The notes beneath the pieces are model-generated. The model worked only from the letters and a program-made list of their open reading frames with translations. It ran no database searches and was not told the origin of the DNA. Both the position numbers and the translations under genes were made by a program. Shown here piece after piece: positions 21,401 through 33,400 of a stretch of DNA of 60,000 nt (position 1 is the first letter of the stretch; every line of letters starts with the position of its first letter). Where the stretch lies: assembly GCF_000003815.2 (NCBI RefSeq), contig NC_049983.1, positions 13,896,240 through 13,956,239 on the forward strand. Direction: 5' to 3'. Origin of the DNA: Branchiostoma floridae. Lineage: Eukaryota; Chordata; Leptocardii; Amphioxiformes; Branchiostomatidae.

Positions 21401-24400
21401 ATCGGCAGTACGAAAGATAGCACTTAATACTAGTATATTGATCAATAATTGTTGTTCTCATAATGAGAAAAACTGAACAACAATTTGTATAGCACCTCCC
21501 AGGGATAAGTATGTCCATCATCACTCGGTACATGTTGTGTCTGTAACGTCACCTCTCATCGTCTTTGCATATGTAGTTGACGGTGGGTGGGGTGAGTGGG
21601 CGGAGTGGGGCCAGTGCAGTGTGTCCTGTGGGGCGGGGTTACACCAGAGGGTGCGGCTGTGCGACCGCCCCGCCGCCCAGTACGGAGGGAGGGACTGTGA
21701 TGGGGAACCACTACAGCTGCGCAGGTGCGACCAAGGACCATGTCCGAGTAAGTGGCTATTTTTGGCAACGCCTCAGGGGCTAGCCTAATACTAGTATAGT
21801 ATACGTGTGATTGGCAAGAATTCCCAAGAATTTATGGACTTTTTTCCGCGCAAGCGTAGTTACATCGTCGGTGTATTCCCTGGGAAAATGATGTTTTTAA
21901 ATCTATTGAGATGTCGTCATTTTGTATTAAACTGAGAGGCGGAAAACGTAAGTGCCAAAGAGAGAAATATACGATCTGAACAACATTCAGTAAGCTATGA
22001 GGTAAATTCTAGTAACGTTAAACAAAACCTTATTGTTATGCTTACAATTTATATGGCTAAATCTTTCCATTCCTCTTTAAAACAGCTTTCTGATTACGCT
22101 CCCACTATAGAAGTTATCCAAACATTACATGTTCTTACTTCAAGTTCACGGCCAATGGGGACCGTGGGGTCCGTTTGGCGCCTGCAGCGCCACCTGCGGC
22201 GAGTCTACGCGCAGCAGGAGGAGGGAATGCGACAGTCCGCAGCCACAGTTCGGCGGACAGAACTGTGTAGGGAAGAAACGCGATAGAGAGGCTTGCAACG
22301 TGGACCCGTGTCCTAGTGAGTTCTGTACTGGATCTTTCATCAGCCAATAGATGCTTTGTTTTGCCACGTCCATGATGGTTTTGTTCACAGACTTTAGATC
22401 ATTCTACGAAGACAAAATACTTGCTCAAGCCTCATGTAGAACATTATATTTTGACACGCGTCAGTTGTGACGTTTTCTCACCTGCCATAAAGAACGCCAA
22501 TATACTACACCGAATAAGAAATTCCAACTGACTGTTGTGTCTCTTGATCAAAGATATGTACATTTGACAAATGACTTAGGAAATGTTCGTCGCATGTAAT
22601 GTCAGCATCAAATTACGATGTAAAGTAAAAATCCCGTGAATTACTTTACACATGAAGAGCGAAGAAACGTGCACACTATAAACCATATGTTTCGCATCAT
22701 TTTCTTGGAATCTTTGTTATTGCGTATAGCTCATGTCGGGCATGATAACTATGTGATAAACTTCATCGTAATTGCCATTGATGCATACCTTTCCTACTAA
22801 CCCAGTCGATGGCGAGTGGGGACAGTGGGGCCGCTGGTCCAGCTGCAGTGTGACGTGCGGGACAGGGGTAGTAGAGCGCACGCGCCGCTGTGACAGTCCA
22901 GCCCCACAGTTCGGCGGACGGGAGTGTCCACCAAACGATGGCGGGGATTCACAGTTCATGGAATGCAAGAACACACGGGTGCCTAACTGCCCAGGTCAGT
23001 AGTAGTATAAAAGGCTAACAAATAATCCTAAGCTCTATTATAGTAGGGGGTAGTATTATACGCGTCGGCAAATATCAAGATGCAAGAACACACGGGTACC
23101 AAACTGCCCAGGTCAGAAGCCGTATAGGACGACAGTAGTAGTAAAGGTTAACAAATAATCCTAATGTTATACGTTTCGTTATCAACTTTTTGAAGATGGC
23201 CATCTTTTTCACAAATATCATAGTAGGGGGTGCACGCTGGTATTTATACCCGGCGGCAAGTATCACTCTTTATTATATAGCGTAAGAAAATGCTAACTGA
23301 TGGTCGTGCCGCTGTACAGTTGACGGTGGCTGGTCGGACTGGTCTCAGTGGGGCCGCTGCTCGGCGAAGGCGTGTACGGGACAGGTGGGGTACCAGGTCC
23401 GCTCGCGCGCCTGCAGGAACCCCCGGCCCAAGTTCGGCGGGAAGTTCTGCAGGGGACAGCTCATCGAGTCACGTGATTGCATCAACGTCAGGGGCTGCCC
23501 AGGTACTATGGCGTGACCTGCAATCTATTTATCTCCATGAAAAATGGAGATATAGTTTTGGGTGTGTCTGTGTATGTGTGTGTGTGTGTGTCTGTGTGTG
23601 TTTGTGTTATATATTATGGATATTATGGATATTTGTGGTCAACATAACTCAAGAACCTCTTGATGGATTGCCATGATATTTGGTATGTGGGTAGGTGTTG
23701 GAAAGACGAAGGTCAAGGTCAATTTTGGGCCCCCTGGTATGTGACCTTGGTACTGCAGCAGAAATTCTGTTTTTTTGTATCTTTTCACCTGGGTGTGCTA
23801 TGGTCTTGATTTTTTGTGGCAGATAGCTGATGATGTAAGGAATATGTCGTGTATGTTTGGCCCCCTAGCAGGTTGCTCTGGAACTGCAGGGGCATTTTTC
23901 TCAAAATCTTCTAAGGAGGAAACTGGACAAGGGAACGACGAATTTAGATGATATTTGGTATGTAGGTAGCTTAGATAGAGATGAACATAATCAAGTGCAA
24001 ATTATGCTAACTGGCACTTAATTTGCATAATTAATGAGGGAAATCTATGTTTGTAGTTTTTGCCATTGTAAGTCTCAAATACCTGTCATATATGTAGTTT
24101 GTGGCTGGTGGGACATTGAGAGATATCAATTATGCAAATATGTCCCTAATTTGCATAATTAATGTAAAGTGCTATAATTCTTCTAAATGGTACGTTGCAC
24201 AATCAACATTGTGAGCAGTGTAAGTTATCTAAATGTGTACATAACCAAGCATAGATTATGTAGATGTGGAAATCATTTACACAATCAGACTATTTCATGG
24301 AGATATGAGGTCTCCGAACTCTTGTTTCATCAGTACTACTTACATTCTAGTTGGCGTATTGGATGTTTGGTTTGATCAATTAAGTCACAATTGCGTTAGA

Positions 24401-26475
24401 CAACATACACACCAGCATTACTTTAACGACAAATAAAACAATGGCACCTGATGTTCATGTAAATCTTTTACCCTTGTAAGAGTGTAAGTTATAAATGCCA
24501 GAGAGAAGCTGTTTTCATTAAAACGAAACTCCTGCCCACAGTGGACGGTGAGTGGGGTGAGTGGGGCCCCTGGGGCGCATGCTCAGAGACGTGCGGCAGA
24601 AACAGCGTCCAGACGAGCATGCGCAAATGTGACAACCCAGAGCCGCAAAACGGAGGGAGTGAGTGCGAGGGACAGAACAGCAAGACACGACCGTGCCGAG
24701 GTCTCCCAGCATGTCCGGCTGCAGGTAAATGTTACACAGTTGTTGTGGTTGTAGACCTGAATTTAAATCCACCAAGTCATACGTCATATAAAAGCTAATT
24801 TGCATTTCACTATGCAATAGTCTGCAAGCAGATGTTAGGAATGGACATAGTCATGTGGAAAGAAAAGATAACTTGACATAACTCTGTTGTTACAGTTGAT
24901 GGAGGATGGAGCGAATGGCGGCGGTGGGGGCCTTGCTCACAGACCTGTGGCATAGCCTTCCAACAGCGCTTACGGATCTGCAACAACCCAATGCCGCAGC
25001 ACGGGGGCCGAGACTGCTCCGGGTCGGCGGTGGGCCACAGACGATGTCACGGTCTGCCGCTGCAGTGTCCGCCTGGAGAAGGTGGCGGAGGTGTTGTAGA
25101 GCCTGAAGGTATGGTTATATCCCCGACTCCCCGTTATGATTTAACTGTAAGCATATTATTTGATGTCCGACTGGTCCAACCATAACAAATAAAAGTACTT
25201 GCGCGCGATCCGATCACGTATGTGGTATGCGACGTACCTAAATCCGATTTGCTAGGCTTAGTACATTGTATGAAAGGCAGAAAATACATTAACAGATGAA
25301 GATCATCTCCCGGTGTTGAGTACATATTATGAAGATTATATACGTTAAAATAATCACCAATGGCAGATTATGTGGAAAAGTACGCATACAATAGCCAACT
25401 TTTGACTCATTTACCATATTCCGTTTTTTCTGCACCCACAAAGGGTCTGGTTGTGAAGGGGATGACGGAGAGGGCTGCGACCAGGTGAGCCGCAAGACCT
25501 GTCTTCAGTCCATATCTTGAAAGAACAGAAAAATTGCACATAGTTTCCCGTTAATATGCTTCAGTTTACTTCTATTCTTGTCTTGGTAGTCCTTTCGATA
25601 TCGAAGATGGCTCGTCAGGTGCATGTGTACTCGTCATGTGGCTTCTATGTCCAAAGCTTGATGCACACAGCCGTCCGTACTTTGCACATTTGTGGTTAGT
25701 TATTTGTATTCACGAATGGTAAAAAACAAAAGGACATGATATTTGAGATTTCGGGGAATGTGACCATTGACCAAATCCCCTGCGTTTCCATAGGAACAAG
25801 GCAGTGGCGACATCCCTGGCTTCGGTGAAGAAGGAGATGATGAGGACATGGTGGGCGGGAGCGGAAGTGGGGATGGGGAGGATGATGCGAGAGAAGAGGA
25901 TGACAATAGCGAAGAGGACAGAAGACCGGGCGTCGGTAAGTCGTACACTACAACCGTACACGATCTCCAAATGCTCTACCAACTCGCGGGGCTATAATGT
26001 GCGACAAGAAACCGACGGCGCTTCATTGGCAATGTTAGTTCTTAGAAGATACAGATGCTGCTGATTTGGCCAAGTTAATGTCAAGAAGATACCAATAATT
26101 CTGATTTGATAAAGCTAGTGCTTAGAAGATACAAATCACCAGTGATAAAGCCGTAACCACTTACTGCGTCCATATAACGTAGGGTCGCGCAATGCCGACA
26201 CTTGCGCAATGCTGACATCTGAGGATGTGCGTCTATTTTCAGTTCACGGCCAGTGGAGCCGGTGGGGCGCGTGGGGCCCGTGTTCAACCACCTGCGGCCG
26301 GGGCATCCAGCAGCGGACACGGCGGTGCGACAACCCTGCGCCGCAGAATAACGGGGAGAAGTGCGCTGGACCTGCGGCGCAGCCTCGAGTCTGTCCCGGG
26401 ACCAGGTCGTGTGACGCCGCCGCGAACGACGACGAGGACTATGCGGATGGCAGCGGGAGTGGAGACGGGGAGTAG
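18467..26475 (+). CDS. CFP: properdin-like secreted protein with TB-type module and eight TSP type-1 repeats, 644 aa
   Basis: Properdin stabilises the alternative-pathway C3 convertase in vertebrates; that role is inferred here from architecture. Exons: 18467-18530, 20704-20901, 21144-21290, 21577-21747, 22145-22315, 22806-22994, 23320-23502, 24542-24724, 24896-25108, 25444-25484, 25794-25935, 26243-26475; phases join throughout. Residues 1-20 are a signal peptide. Residues 22-87 have the Cys spacing C-x10-C-x17-CC-x17-C-x2-C of properdin's N-terminal TB module, as I remember it. Seven TSRs then follow one per exon (88-506), each on a phase 1-1 exon with WxxWxxW, CSxTCG and terminal CP motifs. 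Residues 507-567 form an acidic Ser-Gly linker, 568 to about 625 an eighth TSR, and the tail ends DGSGSGDGE. Vertebrate properdin has seven TSR modules counting TSR0, so this is longer. Other TSR proteins (thrombospondin, hemicentin, ADAMTS-like) lack the N-terminal module in this arrangement. Confidence 0.8.
18531..20703 (+). other. intron 1 of the properdin-like gene (2.2 kb)
   Basis: No exon or RNA gene recognised. A G-run (about 19816-19829) and a C-run (about 19917-19926) about 100 bp apart could form a fold-back or a G-quadruplex. The long minus-strand open frame that covers the signal-peptide exon is a shadow. Confidence 0.5.
21776..21880. repeat. dispersed repeat copy (shared with 50389-50480)
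   Basis: The sequence starting aggggctagcctaatactag and continuing through gattggcaagaattccc and ttttttccg matches the segment beginning caggggctagcctaacagta near 50390. It lies in an intron of the properdin-like gene. Confidence 0.6.
22963..23158 (+). repeat. partial tandem duplication of the end of properdin-like exon 6 plus its donor
   Basis: The last 32 coding bases of exon 6 and its GTCAG donor (22963-23000, tgcaagaacacacgggtgcc...) recur at about 23078-23116 with a few substitutions. The following intron sequence (aacaaataatcctaa) recurs as well, near 23018 and 23149. The second copy lacks the start of the TSR exon and an acceptor, so it is a pseudo-exon remnant. Confidence 0.7.
23530..24370 (+). 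repeat. interspersed repeat cluster with GT microsatellite in a properdin-like intron
   Basis: It begins ctccatgaaaaatggagata, continues with a (GT)n tract at about 23563-23608, then aacataactcaagaacctct. The 20-mer core atatttggtatgtgggtag occurs near 23682 and, with one change, near 23950. ATTATGCAAAT and ATTTGCATAAT motifs flank the end. Related segments in the opposite orientation are found near 52330 and 52770. Confidence 0.6.
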
Positions 26476-26515
26476 CCAGCTGGATCATACCGAAGCAAGC
26501 AGCGTTTCAGTACCA

Positions 26516-26521
26516 AATAAA
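26516..26521 (+). terminator. AATAAA polyadenylation signal of the properdin-like gene
   Basis: An AATAAA lies 41 bases after the stop codon at 26475, giving a very short 3'UTR. Confidence 0.6.
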
Positions 26522-29063
26522 GAATTTAAACATTAATATTGTGACGACGTACGAAGTGGAGATTATAATGATATGCCGCACACAACTATTGCAAAGAGGC
26601 AGAGCTGCAAAATTTGTTGACGATAGAAAAGGATATGGCTGATAACTTTTGGGGTGCCTGAAAAGTACAAAAATGGCTCTTGATTTTTTCCAAGAACCTT
26701 GTCACAAGACAATCATTTATGCAAATTCCATGACGTCGTGGTATGGAAGTTATGTTCAAAAGCTTTAAAAGTTGAATCCTCAGTCACGTAGGTAGTTTCA
26801 GGGTGACATGGGGGTTGAGATGTAATGAATCGATAGTTTTACGAACATACATCAATTTGTACATATTATTTGTAACAGTGGAGCTAGAATCTAGGAATGT
26901 TATTTCTCCAATGTCTCTCTTCCCTGCTGTCTCCCTTCCAGTAACAGCGTTATGTTTTTATGTTTTTTTTTTTTGTATTACGCTGATGTCATTATGTGCA
27001 ATGGCTCCGGTAACAGAATTTATTGATTATGTTAATTTACTGCTTGTAGTGCCGTAAATAGGTACATCAGTCTTAGTCGTTTTTGGCGTAAAACTACATG
27101 ATGTCTCTATTAATTATCCATTCTCATTTGTTAGAACCACCCGGGGCCAGGTCGGGCTGTTTTTGGAAACGAAAAATAGAAGCGTATACGTAAAAATATA
27201 ATACCCACGACTATTCTCTTTAGGCTTTACGTCTTGTGCAGTTTGGTGTCTTTTATATTTTCGTTCCCGAAAGCTGCCCGGCCAGGCACCGGTTTGGAAA
27301 TGCGATTGGGCACAGGCGATTGTAACCAAAGCAGTATGATTATACAGTGTAACATTGGGGAATGATACATGCACCATCAAACGTTCAAATAGGAAATGCT
27401 CATGTCCTGAAATTGGTGTCAGAGTATATATATGAGGATACTGAAGTCAAGAAATTCAAGGGAAAATAAAAATGTTTTGATACGTTCATGCAAGTTCTTT
27501 CATCCTGGAGTCAAAACCATCTTTATGACAGGAGAGCTAGCACTATCTTCAACATAAAAGTTTAATGATTCCAATAATCATAACCATATACACATGTACT
27601 GCATAAAGGAATGTATCCTCCAAAAGAGAGGGATTATATAAAGACCTTCAAGATATATTGTAATAAAAATCTCCACTAGGCATCATCATCTCCAGGCTGA
27701 CTGCAGTAGTACTCACATGTATGTACAAACTTGACCAAGAGTTTTATACTGCCAGCCATTTACATTAGAAACCACAGCACCACTTTTAGCTCATTGCACC
27801 AGGATCATGATATGGCAACCTCTTTTCCACAACAAAATATGTCTACATCTAAAACCTGCACTGGCTCCCACTGTGTACTTAGGGACAGCGTTGGACCAAG
27901 CAGTCTAATGTATATTTATCCTGATATTCAATCCACTGTGGCACAGTTGAAAATGTAGTTTGCTACATGATCATTGGCAAAAGAAGTCACAGCTATATGC
28001 TACATCTTACAGGTCTGTACAGCATATATAAGACATTGTACAAACTGTTACTCACTGATCATGAAGACAGTATCATAGATAACCTAGGGTTCCTAAACTG
28101 GTAGAGATTTTAAGCAAAAAAATGTAACAAGATTTTAAGACCTATGTCTATGTCTTGTGTACTGCATGCCCAAAGAATAATAATAAAAAAAACAATACCG
28201 AGAGTTTTAAAAGCTGTACACATACTGCAAGTTCTATATGCATGTAAGTGAAATCAAATGCACGCCTCAATGAGCTTGTTGTCAAGGTGATGTGCATTCA
28301 AATTTCTTTTAAGGGTTCCTATGATGTCAAGAATATTCTGCATATGATAAATCTTCATAAAAGTTTTGTGAACTAAAACTGATGAGTAAAATATAAACAA
28401 ACATTTGAGCTTTGAAAAGTGATGGTCTATTTTCTAATATACATCAAAATGTCTGTAAAAGAGGCTGTAGTAAGAATGACGAAACTAAAGATAGTGGAGC
28501 TGATAACCACATGAAACTATTTTAGAGATATATATAAATCACTATACCAGGCATTACACCAATTGCATGCCTCCATGCTTTTTAACTTCAGGCAATTAAT
28601 AGTGTGTATGACACTTCGAAAAAGCATTTGGCATTCAAGCACAGCATGTGCTGGGGTCGTAACATCACTACTATACTGTACAATGCTTCCCATTACTGCA
28701 TAGAGGTTTAGACAAAGTCAACCACATATAAGAAAGTAAGTTATACTTGTATGCAGAGTACGTACAGTGCTGGTACGGTAATAGTATTCATAATCTATGG
28801 CCTTTGAGACTAGGTTGGTTAAAATACACAACTGTGTCCTAAACAGTTGATCACGTATCTACTTTTGTGGCCTGTTATGACACTAAAACTTTTCATACAA
28901 AAATGCTTCCACCCCATACCACCCAACCTTATCGTACCAGTTCCATACTAGATACAAATTGAATCATACAACCTTTCAGCAGGATATTGGTTATTGCTAA
29001 GTTTAGTCAACACTTAGGTCAAATTTCCATAAGGTTGTCACATGAAACCACTTCAAGTGGCAC
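26522..29063. other. convergent intergenic region, probable long TASOR 3'UTR
   Basis: No coding exon recognised. A palindromic element related to the 12778-12972 MITE occupies about 27125-27330. A minus-strand ATTAAA at 27566-27561 could be the TASOR polyadenylation signal, which would give a 3'UTR of about 1.5 kb. This is weak evidence. Confidence 0.4.
27125..27330. repeat. GC-rich palindromic element, family of the 12.8 kb MITE
   Basis: The left arm has ccggggccaggtcgggctgt and ggaaacgaaaaat. The right arm has tttcgttcccgaaagctgcc and cggccaggcaccggtttgga, largely complementary to the left. Its reverse complement resembles 12829-12870 (atttccaaacc...gctttcgggaacgaaa). Confidence 0.55.
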
Positions 29064-30472
29064 TTAAGTTTGTCCCGGTATTGCATATACATGACATTGT
29101 ATATTTACAACATAGATAATACTGTACACTGTTCCACACTTTGTACATTCTGGCACTATCACCAGCTGTGTTAGGTGGGTGTAGGTGTTGGAGGCTGGAC
29201 TTTGGTGGGTGGGGGGCGGACTGGCCTCTTGCCTGCAGCTGCCTTGGAACGCTGGATCCGAGCCCTGGGGGAGGTGGAGCCGGGGTGCACCCTTTTTCTC
29301 AACTGGTTTTGTCTCCTTGTCTACACCAGGACTGAGAGAATGGTCACTTTCAGCACCTCCGCCCGGAGTTAGGGGAGGTCCACTGTATGGCTGGGGGGAC
29401 TGAACAAATGGTCCTCTTGGGTGGGGTGCCATGCCGGGATGGTGGGGCGGTCCCATTCCTGGGGGAGGAGGGCCCATGTAGTACTCCGGTCCAGGGTGGC
29501 AATGCATCTGTGGCGGCCCGTGCATTTCTGGATAACTCTCAGGGAATTGAAAGTGAGGTGGGTACCCTGGCTGGCCGGGGGTGGCCGCCCCTTGTGGCTG
29601 AGGGGAATAGTAAGGAGGGTAGGGTGAGAAGGACTGTGTGTGGGGAGACGGCTGTGCCTGTGGGGAGGATTCTGCATTGACAGACACCATCGGGGAGGGC
29701 GGCTGTTGGGGATACTGGTAGGCAGATGAGTATGGCGCTGACTGAGGAGGGTATGGGGACTGTGGCAGGTAGGAAGGAGACGGGGCTGTCTGAAGAACTG
29801 GGGACTGTTGAGGGTAAGACATTGCCTGTGAGTGGGGAAGCTGGGGTGTGAAGCTCTGAGGTTGGGTGGATGATGCAGGATAGGCTGGATCATGGGTGTG
29901 AGGACTCTGTGGGGGCTGGGTACTTTGGACTGGGTAAGGAGAAGGGTTGAGGGGTTGTTGAGGGGAAGGATGGGGCTGAGGAGGCTGGGTGTGTGGAGCT
30001 TCTTGAGGGACAGGAGACAGGTGGACCTGCGGGTGGGCTACCTCGTGTGGGGTAGTGGCGGCTTGCCCCTGCACAGAGCTCTGGTGACAAGACGGCTGTC
30101 CTGCTACTGGTACTACCTTAGCACCAGGTGAAACATGTGGCGAAGCTTGCAGCTGGGACGACACAGTCTCCAAGTACTGTTGGTGTTCTGCTGTCTCCCC
30201 AAAATCTGTCTGAGATGACGTCACTGGCAGCTCAGCGTGACCTTCTGAGAAGTCTTCAGCATTGTATGGAACAGGGGGCCTGTGATTGGTGGCAGACCCT
30301 ATTGATGGGATAGGCTTCCCTTGAACTTCCTCTCCTTCCTCTGTCTTTTCTTCTTGTCCTTTCCCATTTAAACCTGGTACAGTTGAAATCTCAATCAGGT
30401 TTCCTGCCCTCCCAGAAACCTCTGCGTGTTCAGTCTTCTCTGATTCTGAAGTAACCATGAAGATTGTCTTGA
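29064..30472 (-). CDS. TASOR: TASOR terminal exon, Pro/Gln/Ser-rich tail
   Basis: 468 codons plus stop, acceptor GTCCCCAG at 30473, phase 1. Opens VKTIFMVTSESEKTEH, then about 330 residues dominated by Pro, Gln, Ser, Tyr and His (YPQQPPSP, MGPPPPGMGPPHHPGM). This is a low-complexity tail of the kind that self-associates. The last 40 residues (from about THLTQLVIVPECTKCG) lose this bias, so a further intron or frame change near 29150 cannot be excluded. Open frames in the other two frames reflect composition only. Confidence 0.65.
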
Positions 30473-33400
30473 CTGGGGACATCAACAACAAAATGCATTT
30501 GATTAGATATGGTGCAAGACCACAATGCCCCGTAAGAATACTATTAATAAGGTTAAGAATTTTGCAGTCGTATCCCAATTATTGTACTTGTTTGTGGTAA
30601 GTATGGCAGCTACATGAAGCACCTAATCTCATTTGCTAAACATCCTTCATATACCAAAACAGATAATTGTTCTCTGTGTCCATTCTTTATTGAATGTTAA
30701 GTCAACAAAATGCCCTACCTTCAGATTCCTTTCCCTTGTCCTTCTGTTCCCCTTTCCAGCTTGTGAAGACACTCAGGAACTCCTTCAGACTGGTAACACC
30801 AATCCCTGCCTTCCAGAATATCCCAGCCTGCTCGCTGCTCTGGTCTAGGTCTGTGTTAGGGGATAAAACACAGGATTAAACATGAGAGATAGAACACTGT
30901 AGGGAAGAAAGCTGAAAGCAAAGGACTCTGAAAGAGCAGATCTTTGCCATATGTTAGCAGCTATCTTTTTACATTACATCAAAGCCTTAAGAATACCTAG
31001 TACACATAGCCTGGACATTTCAAACAAACCTAATGTAACAGTCAAATGGTTGGCATATGGAAACAACACTTTGCCTGAAGTAATTTGATGAGTACATATG
31101 ACATTATTCCTGCAACAACTTTATACCGGTACTATTTTTCATATTTTCATGTACAAAATTACAACATAACTTTTGACTTACACAAAGGAACAAGTATTCA
31201 ACCTAGTAGAACTCACAGAAAGCATTTGTCCATCACCAAATCTCTCTACTAGCTACAAGTACTGGTAATTTACGACTACCACGTGCAGAGACAGACAGGA
31301 AAAACAAGGCTGCACAACCTCCACCAGCTGTAGACATCCGGCATTGTGAAAGGGAGAAATAAAAGCTACACTAGTCGTGCAGACAGGGAGAGAGGAGCTA
31401 TAGGGGTAAATAAACACAGTTTTCAGGAAACTCTGATTCCAAGACATACCAGCTTCTTTGCTGTACTGATCCAGGTCTGCAGATAGAGATGTGCATGGGA
31501 GAAAACATTCATCAGTATAACTGCCATCCATATATCTTAGTACTTGTTAATTTGAACTTAAACACTCCCGGTGATTTTTCTTATGCTAAATAACTTTCTT
31601 ATGCTAAATAAAAGGAGGCTTCTAGACTTGATCAGAATTTATGTCCATCAATATTGAACTATAAGTTGGCAGTGCCAGAATTACTTTATGAAACTACCTA
31701 CAGAAAATTACTGGTCTACCGTAGATCTTACTAGCTGAAGGTTAGGCCCACAATCTCTTACTCTAACTACAGCGGTAACAATTTGTGACAGGCTGAATAA
31801 AAGTTCTAATCAGTAACTACACAGCTCTAGATGTCTTACTGATGGATGACTGTGGTGCAAAAGACGTCCGTTAACTTAGGATAAAATCCACTCTACTTAT
31901 GAATATGGATACTATGCTAGTGAGGTAACAATAGTCATTACCTGTTAGCATGACAATGTGTCTACAAGTTTCCAGGTTCTCCAACTGAATCTTGGCAACA
32001 CATGGGAGCATCTCCCCAGGTGACTTGTCACCATCTTTGCACCCATGCAGCAGTGGGAGATACTCTGCCATACCCTTCCTGATGTACTCATCCAGACAGC
32101 ACAACATCTTCCAGGCGTCTTCCCGCTCAGTGTAATCCAGTGTGATGTCGTTTCTGGAAACAGGTAATTAATATTCGTGAATATCAGTTCATATCAGTTC
32201 ATAAGGACAAGAGCATTAGAAACTACTTTGAAATGATTAAGTTTTAAAAAAATAGCTTGTGGTCCTGTCCAGTGTCATCTGAACCATAATGAAGAAACTT
32301 CCTAACTTAGAAGAGTGCAGTCTTGCCCAAAAGTTTTGCAATAGTCCACCAGTCTAACTGTATGAACAGAACAATGGGTGTACAGAACAAAATGTTACTC
32401 CCTTGTCTAAAACTACTGTGCACAGACAACATTTCAGATTAGCCTGGAGTTCAACCTGTTCACTTTCGTCCGCTCCCGAAGGTCGCTTCCTTCGGGAGCA
32501 GACCAAAGTGGACCGAAGCGAACAGGCTGGACTCCAGGCTAATTTCAGATTGGTTCAAAATATTTACCTTTTCTGTATGATTAAGGTGCATAATAACCAA
32601 TACTTACTTCATCTTCTCCAGGCTGAGGCGAGTGCTGTAGTGCAGCTTCATTGTCCATGGCTCATCCTTGTCAAAGGTCTGCTCTTCCATAAACTGGCAC
32701 AATGCCTGCAGCTCACCTGAAGCAGATGGATTCATTTTAAGTTTTTGTGTACCGTAGAATGGATAGTAGCTAACACCGAGTGGCTAGCCTACTGGACAAG
32801 AGCTCGAGAGGTTATGGATTTGATTCCTGGCATTCATGGATTGATGTTGTGTCCTTTGAAAAGGCACTTAAGACAACTTTCCTCATGCTTCACCCAGGTG
32901 TAACAATGGATACCTGACTGATTGGAGAGATAAAGGCAGTGGAAGGTTTTGGGCTCTGCCTTCCAATAACAACCCATGATGACTTCAGCCTAACAAGGCT
33001 ATGACACTACCTCTACTTCAGAACAAATAAAAAAGTTGTTATTGAGGGATCACTAAACATTTTCAGGTACTTCAAATGTCGTAAAAAATTCATTTCTTTG
33101 TTCTCACCTGAACTGGCCTTGATGATGACCTTCTCATCTGGCACTACAATGGCACCGCGTGTGAAGATATGGCAGTAGGTCTGGTTCCGCAAGTCATCGA
33201 TGGAGTCCAGACCGACAAACTTCACCATCGGCATCCTGGGATAGTTAATAAACATCAGTAAATGCAGCAAGTGCAACAAAAAATTGTCCTCTGATATTTT
33301 TTTGCTTAATTTTGCACATAGCATACACTGCAAAACATTTCAAGGTCCACTGAAACCCTAATGTAAAAATTCCCCAAAAATACATATCTGTGCCATTTTG

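Noticed and set aside
29369-29893. 174-codon alternative frame in the TASOR terminal exon
   Set aside because: Pro/Ser/His-rich because of base composition; it is not in phase with the preceding exon.
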